In this document: piece after piece, positions 4,292-5,947 of the stretch
How positions within the stretch are numbered: the stretch's first letter is position 1
Layout: each line of letters begins with the position of its first letter
The notes under the pieces: model-generated
The model's database searches: none
What the model was told of the DNA's origin: nothing
The model's input: the letters and a program-made list of their open reading frames with translations, nothing else
Assembly (NCBI GenBank): GCA_947065955.1
Contig: CAMSXY010000075.1
Coordinates: 1-5,947, forward strand
Direction: 5' to 3'
Length of the DNA: 5,947 nucleotides
Origin: an uncultured Caryophanales bacterium
GTDB lineage: Bacteria; Bacillota_I; Bacilli_A; RF39; UBA660
Translations under genes and position numbers: made by a program

Positions 4292-4313
4292 TTTTTGTCA
4301 CCTTTTTGTCACC
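4292..4313 (+). repeat. Tandem 11-bp repeat, possible integrase arm sites
   Basis: TTTTTGTCACC occurs twice in perfect tandem (4292-4302 and 4303-4313), one helical turn apart, between the integrase gene and the tRNA. The place and spacing fit arm-type sites bound by the integrase N-terminal domain next to the crossover core. The function is inferred from position. Confidence 0.5.
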
Positions 4314-4361
4314 TACCACAAAAATCTATGACATATTTTGAATATAATTTATCAAATTTCA

Positions 4362-4373
4362 AATTCATGAATT
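4362..4373. repeat. 12-bp perfect palindrome AATTCATGAATT
   Basis: A perfect 12-bp palindrome between the tandem repeats and the tRNA. It may be another protein-binding site of the attachment region, but in AT-rich DNA such a palindrome can arise by chance. Confidence 0.25.
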
Positions 4374-4399
4374 CGACTTTCAGGAATCATTAAATCATC

Positions 4400-4424
4400 A
4401 AAAAACCGTTGAAAATCAACGGTT
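4400..4424 (-). terminator. Terminator of the tRNA-Arg transcript
   Basis: On the minus strand AACCGTTGA (4424-4416) pairs with TCAACGGTT (4412-4404) over 9 bp around a 3-nt loop and is followed by more T's, down to 4400. It begins 9 nt after the tRNA CCA end. It lies on the element side of the presumed attachment site, so the integrated element may supply the terminator. Confidence 0.8.
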
Positions 4425-4433
4425 AATTTCATA

Positions 4434-4460
4434 TGGTGCCCCAGAAGGGATTCGAACCCC
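4434..4460. other. Probable attachment-site junction in the tRNA 3' end
   Basis: The integrase reads toward the tRNA 3' end and the sequence changes here from element genes to host sporulation genes. The crossover core therefore most likely lies in the T-arm/acceptor part of the tRNA gene. I find no second copy of this sequence elsewhere in the window, so the other att site lies beyond the left end and the core cannot be delimited. Confidence 0.5.
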
Positions 4461-4510
4461 TGACCTCTGCCTTAGAAGGGCATTGCTCTATCCAACTGAG
4501 CTACTGAGGC
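4434..4510 (-). tRNA. tRNA-Arg (UCU)
   Basis: A complete tRNA on the minus strand. The acceptor stem is GCCTCAG (4510-4504) with CTGGGGC plus A73 and an encoded CCA (4436-4434). The D arm is GCTC/GAGC, the anticodon loop CTTCTAA with anticodon TCT reads AGA/AGG, and the T arm AGGGG-TTCGAAT-CCCTT is present. All standard positions (T8, A14, T33, GG in the D loop, TTCGAAT) are there; the top pair of the anticodon stem is an A-G mismatch, a minor departure. Its 3' end faces the integrase gene, and tRNA 3' ends are favoured integration sites for tyrosine integrases. The gene is intact, as expected when the element carries the replaced 3' part. Confidence 0.96.
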
Positions 4511-4536
4511 ACACCGTTCTTTAAAAGAACAAATAA

Positions 4537-4565
4537 ATTATACTATAAAATTTATTCATTTTCAA
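4537..4565 (-). promoter_or_regulatory. Promoter of tRNA-Arg
   Basis: On the minus strand TTGAAA (4565-4560, inside the 3' end of gerM) is followed after 17 nt by a perfect TATAAT (4542-4537). The start would fall near 4530, where an inverted repeat GTTCTT/AAGAAC (4530-4516) forms the tRNA leader. Confidence 0.75.
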
Positions 4566-5526
4566 TACTTTTCAGAACGGTTTTGTAAATTTCTTCATTA
4601 TCCACATGGATTACAACTTGTTTTACATCATAATTATCCTGCACAGAAAGACAAATCGTATAAATAACCTCTTCTAAAATATTTTTACTATCTGCGTCAC
4701 TAAAAATATACTCATTAAAATACAAATCCAATATATTATTTTCAAGTGTCGTTTCCAAAAGTTTCGTATTACTATTTAAATAACTCATCAAATTTGTATT
4801 ATAGATAGGAGAACTTTTCAAACTTTCTACAATAATTTGAATTTTTTCACGATCATCATTTACATATTTTGTAACAGGGACATAATAAGTATCTTCATTA
4901 TATTTATTTAGATAATAAATAGTCACCGAAGTAATATCATGCATATCAGAAAAATCATACTGCTTATTAATTCCAAAATTACGATTTAATGTACTAGGAA
5001 GCGTTATATTGGATTGGGGAAGTTTCGATAAAATAACATTATCTACATAAATAATTACATTGGAAACTCCTTCAATACTTGTCAATGTATACACGATTGC
5101 TTCCACCATTTTTTCCTCTAATTCCTTAGGAATATCTAAAAGTTCTTTTGAAAAATTAATTTTCAAAACACCCGATTCAAATTTCGCATTTAATACTTTA
5201 ACATCGGAAGGTAGGATAGAACGAAATCCACTTGGAATTTTATCTTCCCCACTTCCCCCTTGAATCAAGATTTCCATAAGTTCACAAGCTCTTTTTTCAA
5301 TATCTGTTTGATCACTTGTAACAGCAACACTTGTAAGAGCTAAATGATTATTTTGATCCAGCAAAAAAATAGAAGAAATAATCTGCGATTTATCAACATA
5401 AGATAAATCTTGCTTTAAATTTTTAAGTTCCCTATCCTGATTGGTAGGAACCAAATAAATTAATAAAAGAGCAAATAAGGCAACTGTCGAAATAATAATT
5501 TTTCTTAAGGATATTTTCTTTAACAT
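4552..5526 (-). CDS. gerM: GerM-family sporulation/germination protein (two GerMN domains)
   Basis: A 324-residue protein with an uncleaved-looking N-terminal membrane anchor (about residues 10-27, IIISTVALFALLLIYLV) and two repeats of the GerMN fold outside it. Repeat 1 is at about 65-165, with LPSDVKVLNAKFESGVLKIN and SNVIIYVDN. Repeat 2 is at about 200-315, with LLETTLENNILDLYFN and KQVVIHVDN. In Bacillus subtilis GerM is made in the mother cell, acts between the two spore membranes with the SpoIIIA-SpoIIQ channel, and is needed for normal spore development and germination. The Bacillus protein is a lipoprotein; no lipobox cysteine is visible here. The start is ATG at 5526 behind AGAGGTGG. 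It follows gerE with a 49-nt gap containing a terminator, so expression probably depends partly on readthrough. It marks the host chromosome. Confidence 0.85.
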   Translation of the reverse strand: MLKKISLRKIIISTVALFALLLIYLVPTNQDRELKNLKQDLSYVDKSQIISSIFLLDQNNHLALTSVAVTSDQTDIEKRACELMEILIQGGSGEDKIPSGFRSILPSDVKVLNAKFESGVLKINFSKELLDIPKELEEKMVEAIVYTLTSIEGVSNVIIYVDNVILSKLPQSNITLPSTLNRNFGINKQYDFSDMHDITSVTIYYLNKYNEDTYYVPVTKYVNDDREKIQIIVESLKSSPIYNTNLMSYLNSNTKLLETTLENNILDLYFNEYIFSDADSKNILEEVIYTICLSVQDNYDVKQVVIHVDNEEIYKTVLKSIENE

Positions 5527-5550
5527 AATCCACCTCTACATAACTCTATG

Positions 5551-5577
5551 AAAAAAAGGCAAAATAAATGCCTTTTT
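5551..5577 (-). terminator. Terminator between gerE and gerM
   Basis: On the minus strand AAAAAGGC (5577-5570) pairs with GCCTTTTT (5560-5553) around a 9-nt loop, and the T-run continues to 5551. It overlaps the gerE stop codon. Only about 24 nt remain before gerM, too few for a separate full promoter, so readthrough is likely. Confidence 0.75.
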
Positions 5578-5782
5578 AAAGTACAATTTCTCCAAGTTTT
5601 AAAAGTTCTACAACTGCACCAGCACGACCCTTTACACCTAGTTTTTGAATAACATTCGAAATATGATTACGAACCGTTTTTTCACTGATTTTCAACTTAT
5701 CTGCAATTTCAAGAGTTGTATAATTTAAAATCAACAATTCAAAAACTTCTTTTTCTCTTTTTGTTAATATTCCCTTTGTCAT
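5576..5782 (-). CDS. gerE: GerE, LuxR-type regulator of late mother-cell sporulation genes
   Basis: A 68-residue stand-alone LuxR/GerE-type HTH protein. It matches Bacillus subtilis GerE (74 aa) closely from memory: TKREKEVFELL (7-17), the scaffold helix TLEIADKL, the recognition segment SEKTVRNHISN and the end QKLGVKGRAGAVVELLKLGE are nearly the same, with a slightly shorter N-terminus. GerE is a dimeric DNA-binding protein that activates and represses SigK-dependent coat and late genes in the mother cell. The start is ATG at 5782 behind GTGAGGG. A SigK-like promoter lies upstream and gerM follows, close to the Bacillus order gerE-(ysmA-ysmB)-gerM. This is the strongest evidence that the host forms endospores. 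Confidence 0.95.
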   Translation of the reverse strand: MTKGILTKREKEVFELLILNYTTLEIADKLKISEKTVRNHISNVIQKLGVKGRAGAVVELLKLGEIVL

Positions 5783-5825
5783 GTTTCCCTCACTTCCTAG
5801 TTGGATGGTTTATACTTTCTCATAT

Positions 5826-5852
5826 TATTGTATTCAACAATCTCTTTTCGGT
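5826..5852 (-). promoter_or_regulatory. SigK-like promoter of gerE
   Basis: On the minus strand AC (5852-5851) is followed after 16 nt by AATACAATA (5834-5826), which fits the SigK pattern AC-N16/17-CATAnnnTA except for the first base. gerE is a known SigK target in Bacillus, which supports the match. The same -10 also resembles a SigE box, so sigma choice is not certain. Confidence 0.5.
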
Positions 5853-5862
5853 GTGGGAATTT

Positions 5863-5888
5863 AAAAAAAAATAACCGAAAAGGTTATT
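5863..5888 (-). terminator. Terminator of the gene upstream of gerE
   Basis: On the minus strand AATAACC (5888-5882) pairs with GGTTATT (5876-5870) around TTTTC and is followed by an uninterrupted T-run (to 5863). It ends a minus-strand gene lying beyond the right end, so gerE starts its own transcript. Confidence 0.75.
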
Positions 5889-5901
5889 GAAATTTAACCG
5901 T

Positions 5902-5944
5902 AGATCGGAAGAGCGTCGTGTAGGGAAAGAGTGTTCATCCTTGT
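5902..5944 (-). other. Illumina read-1 adapter plus 10-nt tail (synthetic, inverted copy)
   Basis: This is the exact reverse complement of positions 1-43: 5902-5934 is the adapter (AGATCGGAAGAGCGTCGTG start) and 5935-5944 the TCATCCTTGT tail, followed by GTA. The biological sequence ends at about 5901. Confidence 0.97.
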
Positions 5945-5947
5945 GTA

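Noticed and set aside
5060..5263. Plus-strand frame inside gerM
   Set aside because: It is opposite strongly supported GerMN coding sequence, with no ribosome site or recognisable product.

Overview
The window is a very AT-rich fragment from a low-GC, spore-forming Firmicute, most likely class Bacilli. It runs from a temperate phage or phage-like element into the host chromosome. The host side is identified by two sporulation genes in their Bacillus order on the minus strand, gerE then gerM, followed by a tRNA-Arg(UCU) gene. All genes use ordinary Shine-Dalgarno sites and the standard code. Both ends (1-43 and 5902-5944) are synthetic Illumina read-1 adapter in inverted orientation plus a shared 10-nt tail, so the biological insert is about 44-5901.

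Left part (44-1704) is a lysogeny control module. A minus-strand early operon (an 85-aa Xre/Cro-like protein, then the 5' end of another gene cut by the adapter) diverges from a plus-strand operon (a 132-aa Xre repressor-like protein, a 164-aa unknown). A 83-aa zinc-ribbon membrane protein follows. The divergent region holds two near-consensus sigma-A promoters and inverted TGACA/TGTCA half-sites, one operator lying between the -35 and -10 boxes of the leftward promoter.

Middle part (1705-3272) is the most interesting. An AbiF/AbiD-family HEPN protein (Rx4H motif RNLCAH) is preceded by its own small-RNA unit: a promoter, a hairpin of about 35 nt with a GC-rich apical element, and a U-tract, all directly upstream of the abiF ribosome binding site. 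A second copy of the same RNA motif lies on the opposite strand across the abiF stop codon. Its 13-nt apical block is identical, and its outer stem differs at four base pairs, every one compensated. This fits the reported pairing of AbiF toxins with a structured RNA antitoxin. Further right is a candidate 47-aa ORF whose ribosome binding site sits in the loop of an 11-bp hairpin. Its 3' end is overlapped by a predicted minus-strand small RNA with promoter, 5' hairpin and terminator.

Right part (3273-5901): a tyrosine integrase with its full catalytic set, short repeats that look like arm-type sites, then the 3' end of tRNA-Arg as the probable attachment site. The arrangement repressor - cargo - integrase - tRNA is a classic integrated phage end, with abiF as defence cargo in the lysogeny module. 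The other attachment site and the rest of the element are outside the window. Beyond the tRNA lie gerM and gerE, with a SigK-like promoter ahead of gerE.
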